Under the pieces are notes generated by a model, which saw only the letters and a program-made list of their open reading frames with translations, had not been told where the DNA came from and did not search any database. From Cruorifilaria tuberocauda (Eukaryota; Nematoda; Chromadorea; Rhabditida; Onchocercidae), in assembly GCA_013365365.1 (NCBI GenBank), contig JABVXU010000360.1, forward strand, positions 1 to 56,799: a stretch of DNA of 56,799 nucleotides, given 5' to 3'. The translations under genes were made by a program, and so were the position numbers. Shown here piece by piece: positions 1 to 12,745 of this stretch; position 1 is the stretch's first letter, and each line of letters begins with the position of its first letter.

Positions 1-3000
1 AATTTTAATATGTAAAATTTTTATGCATGTTAATTCGTGTTACCTTAACCAATAAGTGGATTAGATGTCAATGGTTTGATTGCTATAATCCTAAGCTCTG
101 AAAACTAATCATCTATTCAAGCCAGACATGAGTAAATTACGCTGAATTATTTTTTTGAAATAATTCGAAAAAAGACTTCTTGATTCGATGATTTCTTCTA
201 ACCTTCCAACATGGTTCCAGTTTTTTGATTCCAGTTATCGATCAATATCCGGCATCATTAAAGCATTAATACCCGCTTGAGTGTATGACTGTATTCTTCT
301 CCATGCCCAGTACATGGAACTTGAACACTCATAATTGTGATCTGTTAAGTAAAATAGATAATTAACTGGATAGAAAATTTCCAACTTTCCAAAATGATTG
401 TTATAGATATGAAGGGGAATATGGATATAGTTTTTTTTCTTTGAAAATTTCTATATATTTCAATATTTTTGAATTATTATTTCATTCTAATCATAAGTAA
501 TTCCATTCTAATTTATTAAAGGATACTTCTGCTTGTAATTTTCCTGCAAGATTGTAAGGGAAAGTTACTAAATCATAGCTGGGAATGAATTATGAGTGTA
601 AATGAGTTTCGAATTTCCCTTTTGCATTGGTCCGCAATAATCTGTTAACCTAAATATGAATGAATTCGTATTTTTTCTTTTTCTCAATATCGTCACTCTT
701 TTCTCTTCTCTTCTCCAATTATTAAGTTGTTCTTGTTTACGGATTTCCAGTTTTCTTTCATCAAACAAAATCAGCAATTCATCCGCTGCATTTAATTCGG
801 AAAGTATACGGAGTGACCGCTTCCCACTACTGCCAGGGAGAAAGTGGAGAGGAAACAACAACCGGAAAGGAATGGTACAAGGAACTGTCGGCTGGTAGCA
901 GTTGTGTTAAAGTGGTAGTGCTGCTTCGAAGCAATAGCAGTAGTGGTTAGTAGTAGTGGTGATAGCTTCTAAAAATGCCTTAGGCAATCGCCCTTCCTGC
1001 TCTTATACATAAATAATTCCATGTTTATGCGTGTGTGCTACAGAGGCCATTTTTCTTTCATCTCTTATTTTCCTTTTTAGCTTTTTCGTTTTCCGATTCT
1101 TTCACATGTTCTGAAACGGAGAAAGAGGGAGGGAGGGGTGTTGGACATGTCATAATAACAATCACATAGTACTAAAGTAAAAGTGGCAGTCATGCTGAGG
1201 ACAGCTCGTTGCACACAAAATGTCTGCGACATCCGTAGCAACAACCTGTGATTTACGAGTGTACGTGTGTCTGTCTCTGTGTGGACAGCAACCAACCGGA
1301 GAAGTGACGAAATAGCGTGCAATTGGTAGTTTTCCGTAAACGACACCGATTTGCATAGAGACGGAAAAAACCAAACACATACATATTGAAGATCTATAAA
1401 AAGGATATCAGAATTCAAATTTCACATTTACAACAGGATAATTTCACTTTTCAGTAATCAACAAACAAGAAATATAGAAAAGAGTAATATTGAGTGCAGG
1501 AGTTAAATTGTTGAAATTAAGCACTTGAAATTTAATCAATCATCCTCAGTAACACAACTTACAGTTTAAAAAAAGAATTATCGGTTGTATGTTTGAGTCT
1601 CTTCAATTTTTCAATATAATCGATTTATTATAACTTTCTAACGGACCTTATATATTTCTAATTTCTGCAGTGGTGAAATGCTTCCGAAAAATATTTTATT
1701 TTGAAAGCAAAAATGCATTTTATAGTCATTTTTGTAAAGTTATTTCATGGTTTTTTTTTACTTTCTTTTTTATTTTTGAAAATATTTCCCAAATATTCAA
1801 TATTCGGATAACTCTGCATTTTGGTAAATATTCCAGTAATTAAATCATTATTTATTGTTATACTTGATACAACTGCTTTCCCGAAAATCTCTTAAACTTG
1901 TTGTGCGTGATTTTGCTTCCTTAATTCGCTTTTATAATTAATAAAAAGTAAAAAGATGATAATATATTGTGGAATATATTTAACTTTATCAATATTCATA
2001 GGTGTTGGATGGTAGTCAAATTATGCGGCCGATACGTTTTCATCGGTTTTCCTGGTAACATCTCGAAAATTACCCTACACAATAGCAGTGGTAAGGAAAA
2101 GTGAGGAGATTAGGAAAGAAAAAACTGAAATTTCACAAAAAAAAGAACGATCAAGAAGGATAAGTACGATCACAACCGAATGAATGAATTATGAAGAATT
2201 AGCTAAAGAAGAATCGAACGGATGGTCACTACGAGGGAGCAACTTCTTCAACAACGTATCCTTTTCAGTCTTTTTTTTCATTTCCCATCCAAATAATTGC
2301 AACCGCGAACTAATGACAATGATTGATGAAAAGGATAAGGATATTGAAATGATAACGTTCAGTAGAATTATAAGATTCTTATAATTCTACAGAACGTTAT
2401 CATTTAACGATACATATTAATAGTCATTCAAATACAAGGTAAATATCAAAGGTAACGAAGAATACTTTTCAAGTTAAGCAATATTTTCACTATGCAACAA
2501 TCAAGCATGTACTATTGAGAAGTATCACTCAAATCATATGCTTTCAATGATGGAGCTAGTGAATTCCGGATATGAATTTAATTATCTAATATTGTAAGCT
2601 TTTAGCTTATTCACGAAATTCATTTAGTTTTGAAAAATGGGTCAGTTTAGTGGGAGAAATAATTTGTTGTTATTCTCAAATCATCCGAATGTCTAAATAT
2701 GCTCATAGCTAATTTATACGCTATACCGGTTGTAGAATTTCATAAACAGTAAATAATAAAATTCTCATTGTATGTTATCAGCTGTGAAATATATGTGTGA
2801 AGAAGAAAATTTTGAAATTTGAAATTGAAAAGATAAGCAAAAAGAGAAAAAAAAGGGAAAGGAAACCTGAAGCATTTTTAGAGGGATTATTTACGTATGT
2901 CAAATGCTTACATAATTCAATTTATATACATTTATATAAAACAGCTAAACAGCTAACAATGATACTATTTTTTAATTGCATTTTTTCTTTTCTTTATTCT

Positions 3001-3487
3001 TCTTCAGCTTCATTTTTTTCTCTTCAAATTTGTTTCTTTTATTTTCCCTCTTTGTTTTTTTCACTACTCATCGGGAATTTTTTTCCCTGAAACTTGATCC
3101 ATTTAAATCAACGTATGAAAGCATAGAAGTAATATTAAAGAAGGAGCCTTTATCGAATTTATCGACTTCTTCCATTATTTTCTTGTTTATCTAATTGTTT
3201 GCTTTATTTTCCAAACATTGGTATAATTTCCCAATTAGTTGAAAATTTACTGTTATTGTCAGTTGGTGTGTTCAACGAATTAAATTAATTGTAAGTGATA
3301 TCATTTGGTTTTTTATCAATAAGTGTTTTTCTTTTTTATCCTTTTCTCATACATCTTTTTGTCCAAAACTAAAAACTGTTATTGCTTTTTGTCCTTCACA
3401 CTTAAGAATCCAACTTGACATGTTGTCCGCCTGTTTAACGCAATTCCTTTCCAGAATTATACCGATAATACACGTGGTTTTCGTCCA
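1..3487. other. non-coding upstream region of hbl-1
   Basis: No coding exon can be supported here; the short open frames have no splice context or family resemblance. It probably holds the promoter and 5' UTR of the hunchback-like gene on the plus strand. Two stretches are richer in G+C than their surroundings, about 780-1000 and 1090-1380, and may be regulatory. A donor-like site (CAGTG followed by GTAAGG, about 2085-2094) could belong to an untranslated exon; the frame from the ATG near 2023 stops after about 11 codons. A strong hairpin at 2347-2405 is listed separately. Confidence 0.5.
2347..2405. repeat. 28-bp near-perfect inverted repeat (hairpin)
   Basis: The left arm at 2347-2374 and the right arm at 2378-2405 are reverse complements with one mismatch, separated by the three bases ATT. 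The arms begin AAATGATAACGTTC and end TAGAATTATAAG. It sits in non-coding DNA about 1.1 kb upstream of the hbl-1 start codon. A three-base loop and an almost fully paired stem are unlike a typical animal microRNA precursor and more like a palindromic element or the remains of a small inverted-repeat transposon. Confidence 0.9.
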
Positions 3488-6400
3488 ATGCAGCACGATA
3501 AAACCGTTACCGGAACGGCTGGCGTAAGCCTATCGTCCATCACGTCTTATGACAGTTTCGTTCAACAACAACAACAACAACAACAGCAACAACAGCAGCA
3601 GCAGCAGCAATCATCAAGTGGTAGTTCATTGCTACCTGCTCGATTGATATCGTCGAAGTCTTCTGAGCTATCAAGTTCAGATGGAGGGGATTCTCCAGAT
3701 GTACAGGATCCGCTGCAACAGCATCAGAGTGATACGACACAAAAACTGCTAGCTCATCTGAATTCAACTATTAACAATGCTCCGGTATCACACGTAGTAA
3801 CACCTGAACAGATTTACATGGCTGCTGCAGCTGTCGGAGAAGCGAAACTGCTGGAAACCAGGAAACAGCAATTTCTCCAGAAATTGCAACAACAGCTAAA
3901 TAGCAATAAGGTATCATCCGCTAATGGTACCACTAATGCAGCTGTTGCAGCGCAACTCTGGCTGCAACAAAATTCTGCTACAACGACCTCATTGCAGCAG
4001 CAGCAGCAGCAACAACAACAGCTGGCCAATAAGACAAACCAAAATGAACCTTCGATAATTTTAACCAATCATTCGACTACTGGAAATCTCATACCTGAAG
4101 CACATGCACAACAACAAATCGCAACTCTTCAGCAGGATGTCCAGCAGCAGCAACAACAGCAGTTGCAGCAAAGCCTGTTCCTGAATTCCGATTATCAACA
4201 GCTTGTACAAAATGGTGATTTACGGTTAAAATGTCAAAGTGAACAGCAATCATTATCAGGTTCCAAAACTACTACAATACGGCAACATCATACTCTTCCA
4301 TCACCTCATCCTGTGGTACACGCTGACGATGGCTGCAGTGCTTTCCGGCAACCGCAACGTCAGCAGTACTTTTTGGATCAAAATTCAGAAACGCAACAAG
4401 ATCATGATAATGCTGCAATAACGGCAACAGTAACTCGAGATTCTGATGATACATCAGGTTTCACTGTACCATCATCATCATCATCATCATCACTGTCAAC
4501 TTCGTTTGTGACATCGCTGCCGCTAAACCGTATCACATCTATGGAAAAAGATTATCACAACAGAAAAGATACTACCGAATCAAAGCTTGTCATCAGTGAT
4601 ATCGAAATGACCGACGATTCTAGTGAAACTCATAAAACAAGTGAATCCTATTCAATTAGCAAAGTACCTAACAAAGAAGGAACTGAAGGACAACCGTTAT
4701 TGTCAACCGAAAGCAACAACGAAATTATCGGCATTTCAACATATGCAACTGTGGGTGCAGTGATTCATGTGGATAATGATGGATTTGTTGAAAAAATGGA
4801 TAATACCGATGAACAACCGAGAATGAAGTCTATTTTAGATTTCGGTGAATTTGAGTTTTCTATTTGAACACATAGCTAATTCAATCAACAGAACGGTTAA
4901 TGATTTGTGTTTGATATACTGTGATTTTGTGTTCCAGTGAATGTGCACATTGAATGCAATAGTCGGGCAATAATCTTTAGTTAGCAAAAGATATTTTAAA
5001 TTTCGTTCAATTGGCGCAGTTTGCAAGCAGATATTATGTACTTCTTTTAATTTAGTTTTACTTACACTTACAAATAAAAGTGGAATCGTTGCGAAAAGGA
5101 ATCTCTACAAAAGATTTTTTTAGAAAAATAACGGACGGTATATAAATGAGTTCCTAATTTTTTAAAAACTTTTAATTTTTTGAGATTTATTTGATTCGGG
5201 GCCCCAGAATTTTTAAATGTATTTTATTGATATATGTGTCATGTGTTGATAGTCGGTGGAACGAAATAGACATTTGATATGTAATTTTACTTTTCAGTGG
5301 ATGGCGAAGTGGAAATAGATGTTGAGCATAAAGAAAGTCATGACGATGAAGCGGATAAAAAACCGATAGGGAATGATGACGATACCGGAAACGGGAAAGT
5401 TGATAATGATACCAGGTGTTTTTTCATCCTTTAATTCAATTCGAATTGTAAATTTTTATCTTAATTTCAAGCCTTTTCAGACTTTTTTTTGCAAAATTCG
5501 AGCATTTATGAAAATTCCTCGAAAAAGTTACCAGTATACGTTAAGATCAGCTTTATCAGAAGCATTTTAGATTACTGATGAATAATACGGAGTCTCCTGA
5601 AATACACGGAGCACATACGGGGACACCTTTTGAGCAAACTCGATTTACAGCAATGCGTATCGAAGAACGTATTTTAAACGAAAAATTAGTCCCTTCCACA
5701 ACACCCTCAACAACAACAACCTCAGGTTCTCTTGTTAACACTCTCAGTCCATGCCATCGTTTTGTACCGCAAACAATATCTGCAACACCAAGCCCGCGAT
5801 GCGAATCCGTTTCAAGTACTTCTGGTTCGTCAACATTTTGCCGTGCTCCCGGTCTAGGTCCGGTGAACACAACAGAAACACAGCAACCTGGTACTTCACT
5901 TCCGCTTGTCTGTAATATCTGTGGCTTCTCATGTAATTCCAAATTTCATTACAATTCTCATATGAACACCCATGGAGATCACCAATGCACTATGTGTGAT
6001 TATACATCACGTACGGAAGGACGTTTAAAAAAACATATGCGTGATTCACATACCATCGAGGAGCAGCTTGCTGCAGGTCTCGACGTGGATCAAGCGTTAA
6101 CTAGTAGTACTTCAACATCCAGCACACCAGTGGCACGAATTACAACAACGCCCGTAGATGGTAGCAATTTTTCTACCTCAATGGCCTCTGTCTTGGAAGC
6201 AGCTAATCTGGCAGCAGCTGCACAAGCTGCGGCACAAGCCGCCGCGGCTAGTTGTTCATCCAACTCAAGCAGTGGTCCAGCTACATCAATACCAAGCGAT
6301 TCCGGGAGTGGTCTCAGCTTGCCATCCGGTTCGGGAACTCCGCCATCCAGCGATGTAATTTCATCATCATCGCTTTCCGGCGCTGCACAATCTATAAGCG

Positions 6401-9400
6401 GACTGATGCCATCAGCATTGGATCAAATTCGTGCATTTACTGAAAATCCAAGTGTGCTACCTGATTTATCATCAGCAAATTTAGCAACAGCATTGATTTC
6501 ACAGGGACTTCTCAGTTCACAAGCATTCCACGAAAGTATGAAATCGATAAATAGCGATGAACAATCAGTCAGTCCGGTGAACGGTGATAAGCCAAGGCAG
6601 TGTTCGAGTAAACCAAAAACTTACAAGTGCAAGCAGTGTTGTCATATTAGTACTTCCAAAGAAGAACAATGGGCCCATGCTCGAACGCATATACCGGTTG
6701 AGAAGCAACTTGGCTGTACACGATGCGGTTTCGTCACCGAATACAAGCATCATTTGGTACCACTTTTCGGTTCATTTTTTCCGCTGATATTTTTCCATAC
6801 TATTTCGATTGCTCAAAAATACCTATAAGTCAAAGTCAAAGGTAGATTAAAGATTGATGTGAGCTTAAATCAAATAATAAAAATCCAATTAGAAATATTC
6901 AGTCGGGGACAGATACAGCTTATGGATTGTTTGTAAGATTACAAATGTATAATTAACAGCAATTGAATTGTTCCCAAGAAGTCATTATCTTCTATCAAAA
7001 AAAGAAAAAAACTTAGTTAAGCAACTTTTCTTTAACCAAATACAAAATTATCACTGGCAGCTATTCTGGAAACGAACAGTTCGTCCTATTCCAGGAATAT
7101 CATCTGCGGAATCATATGGGATCTAAACCATTCCACTGCAAGAAATGCGCTTATTCCTGTGTCAACAAATCGATGCTTAATTCACATATGAAATCACACA
7201 CAAATATTTACCAATTTCGTTGTCGTGACTGTACGTATGCTACGAAATATTGTCATAGTTTGAAATTACACCTGAGAAAATACAATCATAACCGAGCTAC
7301 TGATGTCACCGATTCAGCTGTAAGCATTGCTGTTAGTGCTACTGCTGGCACTAGCAACCTTTGTAATGGTAAGTAATTTTGTTTTTCCATTATTTATAAA
7401 TTTAAAAATGATGGATCATATTAATACAGGGAGTGATTTACTAAAATCTTTTTTTTTTAATTTACTGAGGTTTTTTGAAAATTATTTACAATTTAAATAG
7501 TTGAACATATATGCAACTAATTTTATAAGGTACGACACAAGCGGTTACGGAAGGCGATGATACAGCGATGAAACGTCTCAGCGAATCTCTTGCTGTACAA
7601 TCCGGTGACGGTTCCTCACCCGAACCGTTACCAACAACATCAACTATGGCACAGGAGTTAAGTGCTGCATTGGGAATGGCCCCAGTTGTTACCAGTAATT
7701 CTCTAAATATCGCTTCACATCTACTTTTCCGGCAACAACATCAGGTGATTGCTTCTTTATCATTTGTTTTTCAACTGTAAATTTTTCAGATATGATTATT
7801 GATTATAGAATTAAATATGATTTATTAATTGTTTTAAAAATTTTTCTTATAAAATTCCATGAAAGTTTTGAATATTATAAATTGTAGTGTAGATATGGAT
7901 GAAATTTTTAAACATAAGTCAGTATCTGAGAAACAGTTAAATAGCACTAGAGAAGGAATGATACGACTAACTAATTAATGTGAACAGACATAAGTAAAAG
8001 GATAGTTCTGTTTGCAGATGGAAGAAATGGAATTATTACTTCGATTAAAAAATATGGCTGGAATGAATCCAGGCGCTATGCTTGGCATATCTTTACAGTG
8101 TCCAGCGTGTAGTTATCAGGCCATCAATCAAGGCGATAGTTTGCGACATCAACTGGGCCATTTGATCGGTCCAAATGGAGATAATCCGCTTATTCCACTA
8201 TACAATATATTCGGCATGCCACAGGCAGCTGGTGGTGTACCCAGCGAAGCATCATTGTTCGTGTTCTTTGGATCATTTTGAAACATTTTAAAATTGTATC
8301 TTGCATATTATTTTTGAAATTAATCATTTGCTCCGAATTCATTAGCTTAGACGAGATCTCATTTTTCGGTTTGCACGAAGTTATTGTTCAATTAAAAAAG
8401 AATCCATAATTCTATTCTTGTTCGAAATAATGGATTTTTTTGAGTAATAACTCATTTTTCCTGGTTCATGTTTCACACGAATTTCAGTGAGTCAAGTAGT
8501 AATTTGAACGAACAAATGGAACAACAGGATGAAGAAGTGGAAATGGAAGCGTCAAAAGTGGGTGTGGATGATTTCGTCAGCAGTGCTGAAGTTGATGAAA
8601 AGCCTAGCATAGCTGATTCAGAAGATCATCTTATGAGCGATATTTCCGGTATGCTATTTTATCGTTTTTTAAAATTTAATGGAGATAATGTACGATACTC
8701 AAGCGAGATTTTTTAACAACAATTGTAAGCAAATTGTATATTAATGTTACTAACAATTGGATGGAATTGTTCGATTTAAATTATCGGCAAATACCTTGAA
8801 CAGAAGATTTTAACAAATAGTTAGTAAACGACCATGTGCACCATAATATCATGAATAATCATGTGCGGAAATCACACTGATTTAGCTTAATAGTTATGGC
8901 AGCAAGTATAAAGCCTTTCAACTTATTAAGATCAAATAAGAGAAATATTATAAAATTATTAGATCGCTTGAAATAATCCATTTTTGTATTTTAGATTTCT
9001 CCATATTTTTTTATAGATTTAGATTTTAGGAATATAATTTTTTTGAAGATTTACTTGCTCTGGCAAAATTTTAGGGTCTCAATGTAGTCAAAGAGAGTCA
9101 AAACAAAAGCTTAATTCCATTTCAGGTGAATCGCAAGATTCACCCAGTTCTGGAAAAAGCAGCATTGATGAGGGTTCATCTGGCATTGAACAGGAAAGCG
9201 ATAAAGGTGCGAAAAAGCGAAAAGCCGGTTTGAAGCTAAACCAAATCGCTGCACGGCTTCAGGAGAAAAATTCACCAGAAAATCCCGGTTCTACTGATAG
9301 TATAAATGACTCCAAGTATGCGGTGAGATTTTCTCAGTACCAAATTGTTTGTTTTGTTCCTCTGTAGCTTCCTACATTTTGGTCATCTTTTACTTCCTAA

Positions 9401-10081
9401 AAAATTCTTTTTTTTGAAATAGAATTTTTGTTTCAAGATACTTCTTCCAATTAAACAATACAACAATTGCAGGGATCGTTATTATCAGGAATGAAGGAGA
9501 ATCCAATGAATGAAATGAGCGGAACTTCCTTAGGCATAACTTTAGAATCACAAGAAACGCCATCGATATCATTGTTACCATCAACAACACCTCTGGCACC
9601 ACAACCACAAATAGTACCACCTCTCGGAATGCATAATGATCTAATTAATTTAAGCAATTTAAACATTTTCCAGCAAGCATGTATCGCTCATATGCAAGAA
9701 ATGGAGGTTTGTTTTTTAAACTAATTTTGATGATCTTCAAACTAAATAAACTTCAGTGTTCCTTCTCTATCAGATATGTGAAATATCGAGAATTATCGAG
9801 AATATGTTTATATATCGAGAATATCGAGAATATATTTGTAAAATAAATTGACAATGGTTTGATCCTTTTTCCATCTATTTTTATTTCAGCGTAAGCTACA
9901 TATCTTAGAAATGTGGCGTTTTTCATGCGGACATTGCAAAATGGCATTCCAAGATGAGCCATTGTATCATATTCATATGGGATATCACGGATATGAGAAT
10001 CCATTCAAATGCAATCGTTGTGGCCAAGCATGTTCCGATTTTCTTACATTCAATCTTCATTTGCTACAAGCAAAACATTAA
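3488..10081 (+). CDS. hbl-1: Hunchback-like C2H2 zinc-finger transcription factor (HBL-1)
   Basis: Nuclear DNA-binding repressor family; in C. elegans HBL-1 times early larval cell fates. Ten exons: 3488-4844, 5298-5415, 5571-6756, 7095-7368, 7530-7744, 8018-8256, 8488-8648, 9126-9322, 9473-9706, 9890-10081. All phases agree, giving about 1390 residues, longer than C. elegans HBL-1 as I recall it. The N-terminal 450 residues are Gln/Ser-rich. Fingers: a pair near residues 606-660 (CNICGF, CTMCDY); four in tandem near 843-955 (CKQC, CTRC, CKKC, CRDC), the fourth-from-last split by an intron; one near 1078 (CPACSY); and the diagnostic C-terminal pair (CGHC...HIHMGYH, CNRCGQ...HLLQAKH) ending at the stop. 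The frame stays open back to an acceptor at 3454 (TTCCAG), so either a leader is trans-spliced there and ATG 3488 starts the protein, or an upstream exon exists. The exon 6 donor is weak (GTTCGT). Family identity is firm; the N-terminus is less so. Confidence 0.92.
3563..3610 (+). repeat. CAA/CAG tract encoding 16 glutamines
   Basis: Sixteen consecutive Gln codons, CAA first and CAG-rich at the end, lie in exon 1 of hbl-1. Further Gln runs follow near 3994-4021 and 4141-4170, and a TCA run near 4470-4491 encodes serines. Such tracts often vary in length between isolates. Confidence 0.95.
9785..9831 (+). repeat. four copies of ATCGAGAAT in an hbl-1 intron
   Basis: The nonamer ATCGAGAAT occurs at 9785-9793, 9795-9803, 9814-9822 and 9823-9831 in the intron before the last coding exon. 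The outer pairs are adjacent and separated by an AT-rich spacer. It looks like slippage or local duplication; no function is evident. Confidence 0.8.
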
Positions 10082-10716
10082 AATCTTCTCACATTTCAAA
10101 TTTTATCGAATGATTATTTCCACCACAACTTACCGTTCATTCTGTGTTTTAGCAAAACTTCAGGTTTGCATCTCACTTTTATATATATATGCATATATAT
10201 TTATATGTATTTTGAAAAATCGTTAGCAAGAATATATATTATTTTTTCCTTTTAATTTCAATCTTTTAATTTCGTTTAATCTGCCATTTTAAGGCATAAT
10301 TCATTCATTCCTTCTTTGCAGTGTTATTTTTTTACTAGCACTACTGTAAAAAGGTTTATTTTGGATATGGAAAAATTTGATCCATATTAATTGTTTTGTT
10401 GGAAACAAAAGAAAAATCGAACATAACTTTCTTTTCAAAAAAAATGGATAAATTGTCAAACGCATATTTAAAAAATTGATCTCTTTGGGAATTTCATTTT
10501 TCTCACTATAAATTTAAGAAAAAATTACAAATTCGTTATAAATTTGACGGAAATACTGTTTTATAATTCATTACTTCGCATAATTCAAGGATAAAGTTTC
10601 CAGCAATTCATCCATTTATTTTAAATTAATATTTCTGTTACATTTGCATTAATACCGTTCTGAAGTGCAGGCTAAAATAATGTCTCAGGCTGTCTTTCTG
10701 TTTCTCAGGCACATAA

Positions 10717-10724
10717 CTGCCTCA
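10717..10724 (+). promoter_or_regulatory. possible let-7 site with one G:U pair
   Basis: CTGCCTCA pairs with the let-7 seed if one G:U pair is allowed, and has the A opposite position 1. G:U-containing let-7 sites are known in nematode targets, but this is weaker than the two sites downstream. Confidence 0.35.
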
Positions 10725-10792
10725 ATTTATCAAAATAATTTTTTTTTCTCCCTTTTGAAGGATTTCATTATTATCATCATTTTTTTTTATTT

Positions 10793-10800
10793 TGTATATA
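10793..10800 (+). promoter_or_regulatory. PUF-type element TGTATATA
   Basis: It matches the Pumilio/PUF consensus UGUANAUA inside the probable hbl-1 3' UTR. Hunchback is a classic Pumilio target in Drosophila. In DNA this AT-rich the octamer may occur by chance. Confidence 0.3.
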
Positions 10801-11017
10801 TATAGGGATCAGTCCATTTTTGTTGTTTATTTTTTTTCAGTCTTATTTTGTGTTTTTTCGGAAAACACTATTTTTTTTTAAGATTAAATAATTCCGAAAA
10901 ACTCAGAATTACTTATCGTTGAGTCTTTTTTCCCATATTTAATATGTCATTTTTTGTTTTATTTGTTGTTCATTCTCATTTTTATTTCCTGTCCACCAAA
11001 TGTCTGATAATTCCTGT

Positions 11018-11024
11018 CTACCTC
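11018..11024 (+). promoter_or_regulatory. let-7 seed match (CTACCTC, 7mer-m8)
   Basis: CTACCTC is complementary to let-7 positions 2-8 and lies about 940 bases after the hbl-1 stop. let-7-family regulation of hbl-1 through the 3' UTR is established in C. elegans; its use here is inference from position and sequence. Confidence 0.6.
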
Positions 11025-11721
11025 GTTGATATTTCCAAAAAAAGGAAAAATCCAGTATATTAAAAAATTTTCATTCCATAAGTAATCATTTTCGTATTTA
11101 TATTTCTTATAAATAAGCAGAATCTTTTTTTGTTTTTAGGTTTCAGATTTTGTTTTACGGTGGAAATATGAAAAATTTTTCTTGTTGACTTTTCTCCTTC
11201 TTTTTTTCTGGTAATATTAGTATAAATTTGTTATATATGTGGAGGGTTGTCTCAAAATTTCGGAAATCTGTACAAATTTAGATAAAGTGGGAAATAGAAC
11301 AATGGTAATAACTTCATCTTAAATTTATTTCCTACAATTATTTTTATTTTTCGAAGATATCATAATCAAAGAAGGGATAGTGAAACTGCGAGTCTCAATG
11401 GATCAGAATTTTCTAGAAACATCTCCTTTTTGAATACTATTTGATTGAAATATTTGATCCGCTTTGCCGAGAATTTCATCCTAGAATATGAATTCAGAGC
11501 GTTTAAAAATAACTATCCCAATCGTCAGACATCTCTAACAAAGTTTCACATTTCTTATTTTAGTTCAGGACTTTCTCGTTGTCTATATTATTTCTCTTTT
11601 TCATATTTTTCGCTCATTTCACTATTAATTAATATTATATATTGTTATTACTATTATTATTACTGATATAATTATTATTTCCAAATACGTGGTGGTGTTA
11701 TACGGTTACTTTGATCATCAA

Positions 11722-11729
11722 CTCAGGGA
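11722..11729 (+). promoter_or_regulatory. lin-4/miR-125 seed match (CTCAGGGA, 8mer)
   Basis: CTCAGGGA is a full 8mer match to lin-4 (positions 2-8 plus the A opposite position 1), about 1.64 kb after the hbl-1 stop. The base composition around it is AT-rich, so a GC-containing octamer is less likely by chance. lin-4 is a known partner of hbl-1 control in C. elegans. Confidence 0.6.
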
Positions 11730-12061
11730 ATTGTATCGTCGATAACCGAAATCGCCGACGTATCCATCGCATCTTTTTATTGTATAATTTCAATCAAGTA
11801 AATATTTATACAAAAATTTTATACAAAAATCACAATGATCGTTAGTTGCATTCATTTCATGAAACCTTTGAATTGTTTTGATATGCGTGCAATGTTATCC
11901 TAAAACTATACAGAACTAGAAAGGTTAATAATGTCCAATGGATGTAATCTTACTGTATTATAATGAACACATTATTCTTTTTCTTCAGGAAAACTTGTTT
12001 CCTTTATAATTTTGAAAATGATGAAATCAGGAAATGAAAATATCCATTGCTCTAACCTCCT

Positions 12062-12068
12062 TACCTCA
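12062..12068 (+). promoter_or_regulatory. let-7 seed match (TACCTCA, 7mer-A1)
   Basis: TACCTCA pairs with let-7 positions 2-7 with the A opposite position 1. It lies about 340 bases downstream of the lin-4 8mer and about 600 bases before the first good plus-strand AATAAA. Confidence 0.5.
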
Positions 12069-12678
12069 CATCGTCAGTCTCATATCGCTCAGGTTCTTTG
12101 CTTTGTTCGCTCGTATCGATTTTTAGAAGTGCTATAATGTTCATTCTTGATTTTCGATGATGCTCTAACATTTTCAATGCTTCTACCTTACTTTTTAGTG
12201 TTTATAATTCATATGAAGTTATTGTTATGTAGAAGAGTTATCAATTCTGTCGAATGCTACACCATTTTTTCGTGTTACTCAAATCACAGAGTTTCATTTT
12301 TTCATAGTACAACAAACAAGTGTTCATTCCCTTCCATACGTTACTGTCATTAAGTACTCTTAATTCATGACGTTAATTTAGTTTCTTTCGTGATTCATAG
12401 TATTTCCGCTCTACAGAACTGCTGAATATATTGATCTGTCGGGAATATCAATTCAACAAAAGACAAATGTAAGAAGACAGACGAGATTTCCACGTTCAAT
12501 AGCATAAGTTTATGAAATTAACACCACTTGCATTCAAAGAGTTATTTTAAAATCGCACTTTTCTAAAATACATGATAAAACTTAAGGATATTTCAACATA
12601 ATGCTGATTACTTCCGGCTTAAAAAAAAGTTATGGGCGCTGACACCAGGGTAACACCAGCCAGCGGCAATGTTTCAGA

Positions 12679-12745
12679 AATAAACCAAAACTAAATTGAT
12701 TGCTTTGAATCAACTTAGGACTTTTGAAATGCCAAAATAAATAAA
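12679..12745 (+). terminator. candidate hbl-1 polyadenylation signals
   Basis: AATAAA occurs at 12679-12684 and again, overlapping, at 12736-12741 and 12740-12745. They are the first canonical hexamers I see on the plus strand in the second half of the probable 3' UTR. Cleavage is expected 10-25 bases downstream. Confidence 0.4.
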
